From the NCBI GenBank assembly GCA_934524985.1, contig CAKSYT010000007.1:1-64000 (forward strand): a stretch of DNA of 64,000 nucleotides, given 5' to 3'. Shown here piece by piece: positions 49,975 through 59,795 of this stretch; position 1 is the stretch's first letter, and each line of letters begins with the position of its first letter. The DNA comes from an uncultured Faecalibacterium sp. GTDB lineage: Bacteria > Bacillota > Clostridia > Oscillospirales > Ruminococcaceae. The translations under genes were made by a program, and so were the position numbers. The notes under the pieces were generated by a model. It did no database searches and had not been told where the DNA came from. It saw nothing but the letters and a program-made list of their open reading frames with translations.

Positions 49975-50003
49975 ATTCTAAGCAACCGCTGGGAGAAAAT
50001 CAA
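49975..50003 (-). promoter_or_regulatory. Promoter of the proline operon
   Basis: On the minus strand TTGATT (49998-50003) and TAGAAT (49975-49980), 17-base spacer, about 55 bases before proC. Confidence 0.75.
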
Positions 50004-50099
50004 GACTTTTGTCTTATTTTTGGCGGATATGTTGTAAAAACAGCACCGTCATGGCGGGCAGCGCACACACAAACTTCATAAAAAGATAAGAATCTTTAC

Positions 50100-50129
50100 T
50101 TGAAATAAGGTCACATTTTGCGGTAAAAT
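50100..50129 (+). promoter_or_regulatory. Promoter of the TetR-family gene
   Basis: TTGAAA (50100-50105) and TAAAAT (50124-50129), 18-base spacer. Confidence 0.65.
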
Positions 50130-50190
50130 AAATCATGGGCTATCATTCACGGAAACGGCAGCGGCGTCTGCCGGGAAAGGATGGGTTTTT

Positions 50191-50766
50191 GTGTCACAAA
50201 CGACAAAACGGGCACTGGAGGCATCTTTAAAGAAGCTGCTGCTGGAAAAGCCCCTGAACAAGATCACGATCAACGATATTACCGAGGACTGCGGCGTCAA
50301 CCGCATGACCTTTTATTACCATTTCAAGGACATTTACGATCTGGTAGACTGGATCTTAGCGGAGGATGCCGCCAAGGCGATGGAGGGCCGCCGGGGCTTT
50401 GGTACATGGAGCGAAGCCTATCTGGACGTTCTGCACCAGCTGCAGGACAACAAGACCCTTGTGCTGAACGTTTACCGCTCGGTGGGCAGGGAACAGGTGG
50501 AGCAGTACCTTTATAGGCTGCTGGACCCCATCCTGAAGGACTTTGCAGACCGTGAATGCCACGATATCACCGTGCAGGACGCAGACAAGCAGTTTGTTGT
50601 CGATTTTTACAAGTATGCACTGGTGGGCATGACGCTGGAATGGATCCGCCGGGATATGAAAGGCGACCCCAAGAAGATGGTAGAGCGCGTGAGCACCATG
50701 ATCCACGGAGATTTTCGCCGTGCACTGTGCCGCCTGAGCACCGGCAGCCTGAAAATAGAGGAATGA
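50191..50766 (+). CDS. TetR-family transcriptional regulator
   Basis: The 191-residue protein has an N-terminal TetR helix-turn-helix (KALNKITINDITEDCGVNRMTFYYHF-like, residues about 20-46) and a C-terminal part like the DhaS/YbiH-like group often annotated TetR_C. The start is a GTG at 50191 after GGAAAGGATG; an in-frame upstream start is not available. It is followed by a terminator and then by a radical SAM gene on the same strand, a plausible regulatory target. The ligand is unknown. Confidence 0.85.
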   Translation: MSQTTKRALEASLKKLLLEKPLNKITINDITEDCGVNRMTFYYHFKDIYDLVDWILAEDAAKAMEGRRGFGTWSEAYLDVLHQLQDNKTLVLNVYRSVGREQVEQYLYRLLDPILKDFADRECHDITVQDADKQFVVDFYKYALVGMTLEWIRRDMKGDPKKMVERVSTMIHGDFRRALCRLSTGSLKIEE

Positions 50767-50811
50767 AGCGCTTTTTATCCGAGTGGCTTCAATAAAATTT
50801 TATCAAAGAGT

Positions 50812-50843
50812 GCGCCGTGATGGAAAAATCATCACGGCGTATT
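50812..50843 (+). terminator. Terminator after the TetR-family gene
   Basis: The stem CGCCGTGATG / CATCACGGCG flanks a GAAAAAT loop and is followed by TATTTT. Confidence 0.8.
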
Positions 50844-50934
50844 TTCTGTTTATGGCACAAAAACACGCAAAGTAGTAAGATGTGGTCAAGCAAAATAAGA
50901 ATTTCCAAAGGAATCATTTCGGGAGGAAAAAGCT

Positions 50935-52365
50935 ATGAATACATCTCTTGATAATCTGACCCACAAGATGCAGCGTGCTGCGCTTGGTAAAATAGTGGAC
51001 GTGGCGCTTTCCCACGCCGAGCACGACCATGAAAAAACAATGTGCCAGCTGGTAGATGTTGCAAAGCAGTTCTACGGCAACGGCTTCAGCGATGAGACCT
51101 ACGAGAACGCCAAGAAGGTGCTGACCGACCCCAATAGCAAGTGGACGAAACTCATCAACTGCGTGCTGGACCAGACCGACCCTCATGTGGCGCGCACCAC
51201 CGCGCTGAATCTGGGCTACGAAGCCTTCTTCCGCGGCACCAAGACCATCCGCGAGAACCGCGTCAAGTACCAGTGCAACATTCCCTGGCTGATTTTGTTC
51301 GACCCCACCTCTGCCTGCAATATGCACTGCGTTGGCTGCTGGGCAGGCGAGTACGGCCACAAGAACAACCTCAGCTTTGAGGATATGGACAAGATCGTTA
51401 CGCAGGGCAAGGAGCTGGGCGTGTACCTGTATATGCTGACCGGCGGCGAGCCGCTGGTGCGCAAGAAGGACGTGCTCAAGCTGGCGGAAAAGCACAACGA
51501 TGTGCAGTTTGCCATCTACACCAACTCCACCCTCATTGACGAGCCCTTCTGTGAAGAGGTGCGGCGTCTGGGCAATATCGCCTTTATGCTGTCCATCGAG
51601 GGCACCCCGGAGACCAACGACGCCCGCCGCGGCGAGGGCCACTATGCCGCTGTTATGCACGCCATGGATCTGCTCAAGAAGTACGGCATCCTCTTCGGTA
51701 CTTCCATCTGCTACACCAGCCAGAACATTGAAGCAGTCACCAACGACGCGTTCATGCGTTTCCTGTGCGAGAAGGGCGCGCATTTCGGCTTCTATTTCCA
51801 CTATATGCCCGTGGGCAACGAGGCCGCACCGGAGCTGATGCCCACCCCGGAGCAGCGCAAGTACATGATCGAACGCATCCGCTATCTGCGCTCTTCCGAG
51901 TGCGATATCCCGTTCTATCCCATGGACTTCCAGAACGACGGCGAGTTCGTGGGCGGCTGCATCGCCGGCGGCCGCAACTACTTCCATATCAACTCTGCCG
52001 GTGACGCCGAGCCCTGCGTGTTCATCCACTACTCCAACGCCAACATCCACGACCAGTCTATTCTGGAAATTCTGCACAGCCCGCTGTTCATGGCTTACCA
52101 CAACGGTCAGCCCTTCAACAAGAACCATCTGCGTCCCTGCCCGATGCTGGAAAACCCCGAGCTGCTGGAAAAGATGGTGCATGAGACCGGCGCCCACAGC
52201 ACCGACCTGCAGTCCCCGGAAAGTGTCGAGCACCTGTGCGAGAAGTGCAAAGCTTATGCCGCCAACTGGCAGCCCACCGCCGACGAAGTGTGGTCCCACC
52301 ACAAGGTCCGCGAGAGCCGGTACGAGAACTATAAGGACTGGAAGCCCTCTCAGCCGCTGGACTGA
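50935..52365 (+). CDS. Radical SAM protein with C-terminal SPASM-like region
   Basis: The 476-residue protein has the radical SAM [4Fe-4S] motif CNMHCVGC (about 126-133, C-x3-C-x2-C) and the GGEP motif in MLTGGEPLVRKKD. After the barrel the C-terminal part has several cysteines (GGCIAGG, AEPCVFIHYSN, LRPCPML, LCEKCKAYA), which resemble a SPASM or twitch region binding another cluster. The N-terminal 100 residues are a helical extension. Similar proteins follow TetR genes in other gut Firmicutes; the substrate is not known to me. GGGAGGAAAAA precedes the ATG. Confidence 0.87.
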   Translation: MNTSLDNLTHKMQRAALGKIVDVALSHAEHDHEKTMCQLVDVAKQFYGNGFSDETYENAKKVLTDPNSKWTKLINCVLDQTDPHVARTTALNLGYEAFFRGTKTIRENRVKYQCNIPWLILFDPTSACNMHCVGCWAGEYGHKNNLSFEDMDKIVTQGKELGVYLYMLTGGEPLVRKKDVLKLAEKHNDVQFAIYTNSTLIDEPFCEEVRRLGNIAFMLSIEGTPETNDARRGEGHYAAVMHAMDLLKKYGILFGTSICYTSQNIEAVTNDAFMRFLCEKGAHFGFYFHYMPVGNEAAPELMPTPEQRKYMIERIRYLRSSECDIPFYPMDFQNDGEFVGGCIAGGRNYFHINSAGDAEPCVFIHYSNANIHDQSILEILHSPLFMAYHNGQPFNKNHLRPCPMLENPELLEKMVHETGAHSTDLQSPESVEHLCEKCKAYAANWQPTADEVWSHHKVRESRYENYKDWKPSQPLD

Positions 52366-52394
52366 ACTGAAACCTGAAAGAAAGCAATAAAATG

Positions 52395-52439
52395 CCCCCG
52401 CCCTGTGTTCTGACAAATGCAGGGCGGGGGTCTTGCTTT
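52395..52439 (+). terminator. Terminator of the radical SAM gene
   Basis: An 11-bp GC stem CCCCCGCCCTG / CAGGGCGGGGG (52395-52405, 52420-52430) followed by TCTTGCTTT. Confidence 0.8.
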
Positions 52440-52454
52440 GTAAACTGGATGTTA

Positions 52455-52919
52455 TCACTCTGGTAGTTCCATTTCATTGTTCATTTTCACAAATCCATAT
52501 TTTTCATACAATGGGCGTCCCATCTCAGTTGCTTCTAATGAAATAGCTGTAATCCCCTTGCTTTTAGCATCTCTAATCAGCATATCTAATGTTTTAAAAG
52601 CAATTCCCATTCTTCGATATTCAGGATCAGTATACATATTCATGATATAAGCCTTGTTTCCGTTTGGATTGTGGTAAGTCGGCATTACTTGAAAAAAACT
52701 AACACCACCAGCCCCTACAAAACGATTTTTATCAAAAACTAAATATGCAATATGAGAGCCGTCACAAAGAGCTTTTTGATAATAATTATAGGATTGTCTT
52801 TCAACTTCACTCATATCAGTATCAGCAGAAAGTTTATTCGCTGCTCTTAATACCTCTATTCTTGTTTCTGTCAGTATATCGATATCTTCAAGCGTTGCAC
52901 TCTTGTATTTTAAATTCAT
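52455..52919 (-). CDS. GNAT acetyltransferase, AT-rich gene
   Basis: The 154-residue protein is a GNAT enzyme with MNMYTDPEYRRMGIAFKTLDML (acetyl-CoA motif) and YEKYGFVKMNNEMELPE at the end. The gene is strikingly AT-rich, with codons such as ATA, TTA, AAA and AAT, unlike any neighbour, and its flanks are AT-rich too. This fits recent acquisition. Similar small acetyltransferases modify antibiotics or small amines; the target is unknown. No ribosome binding site is strong. Confidence 0.85.
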   Translation of the reverse strand: MNLKYKSATLEDIDILTETRIEVLRAANKLSADTDMSEVERQSYNYYQKALCDGSHIAYLVFDKNRFVGAGGVSFFQVMPTYHNPNGNKAYIMNMYTDPEYRRMGIAFKTLDMLIRDAKSKGITAISLEATEMGRPLYEKYGFVKMNNEMELPE

Positions 52920-52963
52920 ATCGTATTCTCCCCCACAAATTTCGGTTTGTAATTTGTAATATA

Positions 52964-53002
52964 ATTAAAAATACCCCGCATCGGAAAGGCTCTGATGCGG
53001 GG
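52964..53002 (-). terminator. Terminator of the but operon
   Basis: The stem CCCCGCATC / GATGCGGGG (52974-52982, 52994-53002) is followed by TATTTTTAATT on the minus strand, 11 bases after the permease stop codon. Confidence 0.85.
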
Positions 53003-53013
53003 CAGGGAAGGGT

Positions 53014-54276
53014 TTACTGGTTTTCAGCAGGCTGCGGTGCAGCGGGCTGTGCTGCTGCATCGTCTGCGGGGTCGCCGAACTGGTCGTGATAGCTGTTCAG
53101 CAGGGTCAGTTCCTGATTGCGCTGTAAGCCGTGGATGACCAGCTTTTTGATGACATCATAGATGACGGCAAACAGCGGCACACCCACGATCATGCCCACA
53201 AAGCCCCACAGGCCGCCAAACAGCAGGATGGCGAACAGCACCCAGAAGCTGGAAAGGCCGGTGGTGTTGCCAAGGATCTTGGGTCCGATGATGTTGCCGT
53301 CCAGCTGCTGCAAAACCAGCACGAACAGCACGAACCACAGCGCCTTGATGGGGTTCTGGATGAGGATGAGCAGGGTGGCGGGGATGGCACCGATGAAGGG
53401 GCCGAAGAAGGGGATCACGTTGGTCACACCGATGATCACCGACACCAGCAGCGCACTGGGGAACTTGAAGATCAGACAGCCGATATAGCACAGCACGCCG
53501 ATGATGGCAGAGTCCATGATCTTACCGTTGATGAAGCCGCCGAACATTTTGTCTGCGTACTTCACTTCCTCGGTGATCAGCTGCGCCCAGCGGGGACGGA
53601 CGATGCTGTGCAGCACCAGCTTGCCCTGCTGCACGAACCGCTTGCGGCTGGCCAGCATATACACCGCCACGATGATGCCGATGATCAGGTTTTTAGCCAC
53701 CGTCACCACGTTCAGCACACCGATGGCTGCACCGCTTACGATGTTCTGCATGGAGGGCAGCAGGGTGTTCTTAAGCCATGTGTTCCATGTGTCCAGATTG
53801 GTATTCAGGGTGGCGTAGGCCGAATTGAGCAGTTCCATGATCTGTTCGTTCTTCTCAATAAACTCCAGATGGTTTGCCCAGTACATGAACTTTGAAATGT
53901 TAGCCTGCGCCGTGTAGTACAGGGTCGTCACGCTGGTGATCAGCTGCGGCACGATCATCATGACCAGTGCATACACCAGCAAAAGCCCGAACAGGATGGT
54001 GAGCGCCACGGACAGCGCGTTGATTAGACCGTTCATCTTTTCCGGGATGAAGCGGCGCAGAAAGCCTTCGATGCTGTTGCACACCGGCTTGAGCAGATAG
54101 GCAATAACGGCACCGTAGATAAAGGGCATCAGAATGCCGGTCAAGGTAGAGATAGCCGAGCCGAAGCCGTCAAAGCGGTAAATAAGGAAAAAGAAGATGA
54201 TGCTCAGTGCAATGGCACCAAACCCTGCGAGCATCCCATAGAGATACGGTTTGATGTGCGGCTTTTTGTCCATCAT
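53014..54276 (-). CDS. AI-2E family transporter (PerM-like membrane protein)
   Basis: The 420-residue membrane protein has about eight hydrophobic segments and the family region SVIIGVTNVIPFFGPFIGAIPATLLIL, followed by DGNIIGPKILGNTTGLSSFWVLFAILLFGG. Members include TqsA, YdiK and Na+/H+ antiporters, so the solute cannot be assigned. The ATG at 54276 has GGAG seven bases upstream; the ATG at 54288 does not. It lies 48 bases after but and is probably cotranscribed with it, which is an unexplained pairing. Confidence 0.87.
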   Translation of the reverse strand: MMDKKPHIKPYLYGMLAGFGAIALSIIFFFLIYRFDGFGSAISTLTGILMPFIYGAVIAYLLKPVCNSIEGFLRRFIPEKMNGLINALSVALTILFGLLLVYALVMMIVPQLITSVTTLYYTAQANISKFMYWANHLEFIEKNEQIMELLNSAYATLNTNLDTWNTWLKNTLLPSMQNIVSGAAIGVLNVVTVAKNLIIGIIVAVYMLASRKRFVQQGKLVLHSIVRPRWAQLITEEVKYADKMFGGFINGKIMDSAIIGVLCYIGCLIFKFPSALLVSVIIGVTNVIPFFGPFIGAIPATLLILIQNPIKALWFVLFVLVLQQLDGNIIGPKILGNTTGLSSFWVLFAILLFGGLWGFVGMIVGVPLFAVIYDVIKKLVIHGLQRNQELTLLNSYHDQFGDPADDAAAQPAAPQPAENQ

Positions 54277-54324
54277 GACAAACTCCATTCCTGCTGCGGG
54301 CAGCGGGAATACCCACAGCGCTTA

Positions 54325-55671
54325 TTAAATTTTGTTGCTTCTGCGCCAGATATGCAGCTTGTCGGCCTCGCGGATCAGTTCCTCACGGAAATCCGGGTGT
54401 GCCACGCTGATCAGAGCCTCAGCCTTTTCCCAAGAGGTCAGGCCCTTCAGGTTCACGCAGCCATACTCGGTGCACAGGTAGTGCACATTGGCGCGGGTAT
54501 CGGTGATAATGCTGCCGTTCTCCAGCGTGGGGCGGATGCGGCTTTCCAGCTTGCCGGTCTTCTTATTAAAGAAGGTGGAGGACAGGCAGATAAAGCTCTT
54601 GCCGCCCTTGGAAAGGTATGCGCCCAGCACGAAGTCCAGCTGACCGCCTGCACCGGAAATATGCTTCACACCGGCGCTCTCGGCGTTCACCTGACCAAAC
54701 AGGTCGATATCCACGGCATTGTTGATGGAGATAAAGTTGTCCAGTGCGGAAATGCTGCGGATGTCGTTGGTGTAGTCCACCGGGGCAGACATACACTCCG
54801 GATTATCGTTCAGGTAATCGTACATCTTCTGGGTGCCGGCACCAAAGGCGTAGACCTGACGGCCCTTGTCCAGCTGCTTGCGGCTGCCGTTGATCTTGCC
54901 GGCCTTGGCAATATCCACAAAGGCATCCACATACATCTCGGTATGCACGCCCAGATCCTTCAAATCGCTCTGTGCGATCAGCCCGCCGATGGCGTTGGGC
55001 ATACCGCCGATGCCCAGCTGCAGGCAGGCACCGTTGGGGATCTGAGGCACGATGAGGTTGGCCACCTTCAGGTCCACCTCGGTAGCGGCACCGGCAGCAG
55101 CCATCTGGCCGATGGGGGGATTTGCGCCCTCCACAATGCCGCTCACCTGAGAAACGTGTACGCAGTTTTCCATGCCGCCAAGGCAGCGCGGCATATTGGT
55201 GTTGACCTCCACGATGATCTTCTTGGCCTTTTCACACACGGCACCCAGATGCGAAGCGCTGGGGCCGAAGTTGAAGTAGCCGTGCTCGTCCATGGGGGTC
55301 ACCTGAAATACTGCCACATCCACGGGGTCGCTGCTCTCGCGGTAGTAGCGGGGCAGCTCAGAGTAGCGGATGGGGGAGTAGAAGGAGAAGCCCTGCGCAA
55401 TGGCTTTGCGCTCAATGCCGCCCATGTGCCAGCTGTTCCAAGTCATGTGGGCAGCGGGGTCGTCGATCTGGAAGATCTCCGGCACCCACATCAGGATGCC
55501 GCCCCGGAAGTTGACCCCCTCCAGCTCCGGCAGACGCTTTGCCAGCTCTGCATCCACAGCCACAGGGGTGTTTACAGCCCAGCCGTAGTCCACCCAGTCA
55601 CCGCTTTTGACCAGAGCGGCAGCCTGCGCAGCAGTCATAAGCTTCTGTGCGTACAGTTCCTTGCAATCCAT
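54325..55671 (-). CDS. but: Butyryl-CoA:acetate CoA-transferase (But)
   Basis: But transfers CoA from butyryl-CoA to external acetate, releasing butyrate; it is the main terminal step in Faecalibacterium and Roseburia. The 448-residue protein has the family landmarks [69 protein letters not shown] and [22 protein letters not shown]. Related 4-hydroxybutyrate CoA-transferases share the fold; the nearby butyrate operon decides for But. GAGAGGAT precedes the ATG at 55671. A dyad lies 31 bases upstream. Confidence 0.93.
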   Translation of the reverse strand: MDCKELYAQKLMTAAQAAALVKSGDWVDYGWAVNTPVAVDAELAKRLPELEGVNFRGGILMWVPEIFQIDDPAAHMTWNSWHMGGIERKAIAQGFSFYSPIRYSELPRYYRESSDPVDVAVFQVTPMDEHGYFNFGPSASHLGAVCEKAKKIIVEVNTNMPRCLGGMENCVHVSQVSGIVEGANPPIGQMAAAGAATEVDLKVANLIVPQIPNGACLQLGIGGMPNAIGGLIAQSDLKDLGVHTEMYVDAFVDIAKAGKINGSRKQLDKGRQVYAFGAGTQKMYDYLNDNPECMSAPVDYTNDIRSISALDNFISINNAVDIDLFGQVNAESAGVKHISGAGGQLDFVLGAYLSKGGKSFICLSSTFFNKKTGKLESRIRPTLENGSIITDTRANVHYLCTEYGCVNLKGLTSWEKAEALISVAHPDFREELIREADKLHIWRRSNKI

Positions 55672-56091
55672 TATAAACCATCCTCTCTTAAAAACCATAA
55701 AAGAATTGTAAACAATTCTGTGCGGACAAATGATACGGCAGTTTTACGCCTGTTTTGCGGAATACACACCGTTTTGCCACATCTATAAGGTAAGCTTATA
55801 AACAGGGCAGCAGTGTGTGCTCCGCTCTGCGCAGAACAGCTCAACTTAGTTATAACATTAACAAAGTGTAGAATCAATAGTTTTGGCTAAAAAACAGCCG
55901 GTATAGCACAATGAACAGTTTTCGCGGCTTTCTGTGGGGATTGTTTGGTACGCAAAAAACAAAAAAGTTGAGAAAAAGACTTGATAAAATTTTGACGATG
56001 TGCTTTACTAATAGCGTGGGAAGCAACTGCGGAGCAGTGCGGGATGGTTCGTTTAAAATTTAACGATAAATCGCACCGCAGCAGTTACAGG
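55672..56091. promoter_or_regulatory. Divergent control region between but and coaD
   Basis: About 500 bases without a gene separate but and coaD. Next to but, 8-bp dyad arms AGAATTGT / ACAATTCT (55702-55709, 55712-55719) overlap a TACAAT-like -10 on the minus strand and could be an operator. Further away the region is AT-rich. A structured stretch around 56020-56090 contains partly complementary CTGCGG and CCGCAG blocks. Confidence 0.55.
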
Positions 56092-56120
56092 TTGCACCCA
56101 AGGCTGGAAAGTGCTATCAT
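56092..56120 (+). promoter_or_regulatory. coaD promoter
   Basis: TTGCAC (56092-56097) and TATCAT (56115-56120), 17-base spacer, 53 bases before coaD. No equally good promoter was seen in the 81 bases between coaD and thl. Confidence 0.7.
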
Positions 56121-56173
56121 GGCAGAACCACATCGCGCTTAGTAATTACAGCGCACAAGGAGGACACTGACCG

Positions 56174-56674
56174 ATGGCAACAGCAGTTTATCCCGGGTCG
56201 TTCGATCCGGTCACCAAAGGACATCTTGATATCATCAAGCGCGCAGCAAAGATCAACGACCACCTCATCGTGGCGGTGCTGATCAACAGCGCCAAGCATC
56301 CGCTGTTCACAGTGGAGGAGCGGGTGGCTATGCTGCAGGAGTGCTGCAAGGGCATTCCCAATGTGACCGTGGAAAGCTTCGACGGCCTGACCGTGGAGTT
56401 CGCAAAAAAGCGTCACGCATCCGTTATGGTGCGCGGGCTGCGGGCGGTAACGGACTTTGAAAACGAGATCCAGCTCGCGCAAACGAACCACGCACTGATG
56501 CCCGGCATTGAGACCATGTTTCTTGCCACCAGCATCAAATGGAGTTATCTTTCCTCCACCATTGTAAAGGAAGCAGCGTACTACGGCAGTGACATCAGCA
56601 AGTTCGTCACACCCAATGTGGAAAAGGCCGTCAACGAAAAATACGCAAAGCTCCGGGAAAGGGAAGAGACCTGA
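56174..56674 (+). CDS. coaD: Phosphopantetheine adenylyltransferase (CoaD)
   Basis: CoaD makes dephospho-CoA from ATP and 4'-phosphopantetheine. The 166-residue protein has [18 protein letters not shown] with the T/HxGH nucleotidyltransferase motif, [22 protein letters not shown] and the [12 protein letters not shown] segment. Length is normal. It has its own promoter and AAGGAGG site and is followed on the same strand by the butyrate operon, whose every step uses CoA thioesters. Confidence 0.96.
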   Translation: MATAVYPGSFDPVTKGHLDIIKRAAKINDHLIVAVLINSAKHPLFTVEERVAMLQECCKGIPNVTVESFDGLTVEFAKKRHASVMVRGLRAVTDFENEIQLAQTNHALMPGIETMFLATSIKWSYLSSTIVKEAAYYGSDISKFVTPNVEKAVNEKYAKLREREET

Positions 56675-56755
56675 TACCGCAAAAATGCCGCAGGGCGTTT
56701 TGATAAATGGGTAACCGATAAGTAACACACATACACAATTCAGGAGGCTATTCAC

Positions 56756-57973
56756 ATGAAAAAGATCGTTATCGCATCTGCATGCCGCACCGCTATCGGC
56801 AAGTTCGGTGGCACTCTGGCCAACGTTCCCGCTGCTGAGCTGGGCTCCATCGTCATCAAGGAAGCTCTGGACCGTGCAAACGTCAAGCCCGAGCAGGTCG
56901 ATCATGTTTACATGGGCTGCGTCATTCAGGCTGGTCTGGGCCAGAACGTCGCTCGTCAGGCTGCCCTGAAGGCTGGCCTGCCCATCGAGACCCCCGCCGT
57001 CACCGTTAACGTGGTCTGCGGCTCCGGTCTGAACTGCGTGAACATGGCTGCTCAGATGATCGAGGCAGGCGATGCTGATATCGTTGTTGCAGGCGGCATG
57101 GAGAACATGGATATGGCTCCCTTCGCACTGCAGAAGGCTCGCTACGGCTACCGCATGGGCGCTCCCATGGGCAAGAGCGAGATCGTGGATACCATGGTCA
57201 ACGATGCACTGTGGGATGCCTGCGGCTTCAACAAGCACATGGGCATGACCGCTGAGAACGTCTGCACCAACGAGACCTACCAGAAGAAGTACGGCTACAG
57301 CCCCATCACCCGCGAGATGCTGGACGAGTTCGCATACAACAGCCAGCTGAAGGCTGACAAGGCCATCAAGGACGGCGCTTTCAAGGACGAGATCGTTCCT
57401 GTTGTCATCAAGGGCAAGAAGGGCGACACCGTGTTCGATACCGATGAGGGTCCCCGTCTGAGCGCTCCCGAGGTTCTGGCAAAGCTGAAGCCCGCCTTCA
57501 CTAAGGACGGCATCGTCACCGCTGCGAACTCTTCTGCTATCAACGACGGCGCTGCTGCTCTGGTCGTTATGAGCGAGGAGAAGGCTAAGGAGCTGGGCGT
57601 GAAGCCTCTGGCAACTTGGGTCGCCGGTGCTCTGGCAGGCGTCGAGCCCGAGGTCATGGGTCTGGGCCCCATCGCTGCTACCAAGAAGGTCATGGCCAAG
57701 ACCGGCATGACCGTTGCCGATATGGATCTGGTCGAGGCCAACGAGGCATTCGCAGCACAGTCCATCGCTGTCGGCGAGGCTCTGGGCTTCGATAAGGACA
57801 AGCTGAACGTCAACGGCGGCGCAATCGCTCTGGGCCACCCGGTCGGCGCTTCCGGCGCTCGTATTCTGGTCACCCTGCTGTACGCTATGAAGCACCGTGG
57901 TGCTCACAAGGGTCTGGCTACCCTGTGCATCGGCGGCGGCATGGGCTGCGCTACCATCGTTGAGATGGACTAA
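56756..57973 (+). CDS. thl: Acetyl-CoA C-acetyltransferase (thiolase)
   Basis: It condenses two acetyl-CoA to acetoacetyl-CoA, the entry to butyrate. The 405-residue type II thiolase has nucleophile Cys 88 (NVVCGSGL), His 361 ([12 protein letters not shown]) and the second cysteine in LCIGGGMGC. Codon use is very biased (CTG, GTT/GTC, ATC, AAG), typical of a highly expressed gene. AGGAGG precedes the ATG. It is the first gene of the butyryl-CoA operon. Confidence 0.96.
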   Translation: MKKIVIASACRTAIGKFGGTLANVPAAELGSIVIKEALDRANVKPEQVDHVYMGCVIQAGLGQNVARQAALKAGLPIETPAVTVNVVCGSGLNCVNMAAQMIEAGDADIVVAGGMENMDMAPFALQKARYGYRMGAPMGKSEIVDTMVNDALWDACGFNKHMGMTAENVCTNETYQKKYGYSPITREMLDEFAYNSQLKADKAIKDGAFKDEIVPVVIKGKKGDTVFDTDEGPRLSAPEVLAKLKPAFTKDGIVTAANSSAINDGAAALVVMSEEKAKELGVKPLATWVAGALAGVEPEVMGLGPIAATKKVMAKTGMTVADMDLVEANEAFAAQSIAVGEALGFDKDKLNVNGGAIALGHPVGASGARILVTLLYAMKHRGAHKGLATLCIGGGMGCATIVEMD

Positions 57974-58097
57974 GCACATCTTCTCTGAATCCTGACTGAA
58001 CCACAGACCCGGAGCACCGGAGGGAACCGGAGAGCCCTCCCGCGTTCCGGGGGCTGTTTTGAAAAAAACTGAACTGTATGAAATGGAGGTTTTCACA

Positions 58098-58883
58098 ATG
58101 GCATTTGTAAAAACCGAGGTGCAGGGCGCTGTTGAGATCATTACCATCGACCGTCCCAAGGCACTGAACGCCCTGAACCCCGAGGTTCTGGCTGACCTGA
58201 AGGTTGCTTTTGAGGCAGTCGATCAGGAGACAATCCGCTGCATCGTTCTGACCGGCGAAGGTGACAAGAGCTTTGTTGCCGGTGCCGATATCGGCTCCAT
58301 GAGCACTATGACCAAGGCAGAAGGCGAGGCCTTCGGCAAGCTGGGCAATGATGTGTTCCTGATGATCGAGCATTTCCCCATCCCCGTCATCGCAGCCGTC
58401 AACGGCTTTGCACTGGGCGGCGGCAACGAGCTGGCTATGAGCTGCGATTTCCGCATCTGCTCTGACAACGCTGTGTTCGGTCAGCCGGAAGTCGGTCTGG
58501 GCATCACCCCGGGCTTCGGCGGCACCCAGCGTCTGGCTCGTCTGGTCGGCATGGGCATGGCAAAGCAGCTGGTCTACTCTGCTCTGAACATCAAGGCTGA
58601 CGATGCTTACCGCATTGGTCTGGTCAACGCTGTGTATCCGCAGGCTGAGCTGATGGAGAACGTCCTGAAGCTGGCCGGTAAGATCGCAAAGAACGCTCCC
58701 ATTGCTGTGCGCAACTGCAAGAAGGCAATGAACGATGGCATCAGCCTGCCCATCGAGAAGGCTGTTGAGGTCGAGGAGAAGCTGTTCGGCGATTGCTTCG
58801 AGACCCACGACCAGCAGGAGGGCATGGCCTGCTTCCTGTCCCGTGAGAAACCGAAGCCCAAGGCAGTGTTCACCAACAACTAA
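58098..58883 (+). CDS. crt: 3-Hydroxybutyryl-CoA dehydratase (crotonase)
   Basis: It removes water from 3-hydroxybutyryl-CoA to give crotonyl-CoA. The 261-residue crotonase has the two catalytic glutamates at 111 (GGGNELAMSCDFRI) and 131 (QPEVGLGITPGFGGTQRL), 20 apart as in the rat enzyme, and the oxyanion segment FVAGADIGSM. ATGGAGGT precedes the ATG at 58098. The 124-base spacer after thl has GC-rich inverted repeats that could modulate expression. Confidence 0.95.
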   Translation: MAFVKTEVQGAVEIITIDRPKALNALNPEVLADLKVAFEAVDQETIRCIVLTGEGDKSFVAGADIGSMSTMTKAEGEAFGKLGNDVFLMIEHFPIPVIAAVNGFALGGGNELAMSCDFRICSDNAVFGQPEVGLGITPGFGGTQRLARLVGMGMAKQLVYSALNIKADDAYRIGLVNAVYPQAELMENVLKLAGKIAKNAPIAVRNCKKAMNDGISLPIEKAVEVEEKLFGDCFETHDQQEGMACFLSREKPKPKAVFTNN

Positions 58884-58922
58884 TCCATTACATAATTTTT
58901 GATATTAAAGGAGAGATTTCCT

Positions 58923-59795
58923 ATGAAGATCGGTGTTATCGGCGCTGGCACTATGGGTCAGGGCATCGCAAAGGCATTTGCACAGGTTGAGGGCAACACC
59001 GTTGCTCTGTGCGACATCAAGCAGGAGTGGGCCGAGAATGGTCTGGCAAAGATCAAGAAGGGCTACGAGAAGCTGGTTGCCAAGGGAAAGATGACCCAGG
59101 AGAAGGCTGACGCTATCGTTGTAGCCATCACCCCGGGCCTGAAGGAAGATCTGTGCGCAGACTGCGATCTGGTCGTTGAGGCTGCTTTCGAGGATATGAA
59201 GGTCAAGCAGACCACCTTCGGCGAGCTGGATAAGATCTGCAAGCCCGAGTGCATCTTCGCTTCCAACACTTCTTCTCTGTCCATCACCGAGATCGGTAAG
59301 GGTCTGACCCGTCCCCTGATCGGTATGCACTTCTTCAACCCCGCAGACCGCATGAAGCTGATCGAGGTCATCGCCGGCTGCAACACCCCCGCCGAGACTG
59401 TTGAGAAGATCAAGGAGATCTCCGTTGCCATCGGCAAGAGCCCCGTTCAGGTCAACGAGGCTGCCGGCTTTGTGGTCAACCGCATCCTGATCCCCATGAT
59501 CAACGAGGCTGCCTTCATCAAGATGGAGGGCGTTTCCGATATCGCCGGCATCGACACCGCTATGAAGCTGGGTGCTAACCACCCCATGGGACCTCTGGAA
59601 CTGGGCGACTTCATTGGTCTGGACATCTGCCTGGCCATCATGGACGTGCTGTACAACGAGACCGGCGACAGCAAGTACCGTGCCTGCCCGCTGATCCGTA
59701 AGATGGTGCGCGGCGGCAACCTGGGCTGCAAGACCGGTAAGGGCTTCTACGTTTACAACGCAGACCGCACCAAGACCCCTGTTGACCAGCTGTAA
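58923..59795 (+). CDS. hbd: 3-Hydroxybutyryl-CoA dehydrogenase
   Basis: It reduces acetoacetyl-CoA with NAD(P)H. The 290-residue protein has the nucleotide fold KIGVIGAGTMGQGIAKAFA, a likely catalytic His 136 in GMHFFNPADRMKLIEV and the C-terminal HPMGPLELGDFIGLDICLAIMDVLY. The start at 58923 is set by AAGGAGAGA upstream and by the fold. It lies between crt and bcd. Confidence 0.96.
   Translation: MKIGVIGAGTMGQGIAKAFAQVEGNTVALCDIKQEWAENGLAKIKKGYEKLVAKGKMTQEKADAIVVAITPGLKEDLCADCDLVVEAAFEDMKVKQTTFGELDKICKPECIFASNTSSLSITEIGKGLTRPLIGMHFFNPADRMKLIEVIAGCNTPAETVEKIKEISVAIGKSPVQVNEAAGFVVNRILIPMINEAAFIKMEGVSDIAGIDTAMKLGANHPMGPLELGDFIGLDICLAIMDVLYNETGDSKYRACPLIRKMVRGGNLGCKTGKGFYVYNADRTKTPVDQL

Noticed and set aside
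55702..55719. Definite Rex operator
   Set aside because: The dyad lacks the TTAA and the spacing of the Rex consensus; it is reported only as an unassigned operator candidate.
56117..58159. A 680-codon open frame on the minus strand
   Set aside because: It is antisense to coaD and thl, whose motifs and codon bias are clear; the same holds for the long minus frames opposite crt, bcd, etfB and etfA.
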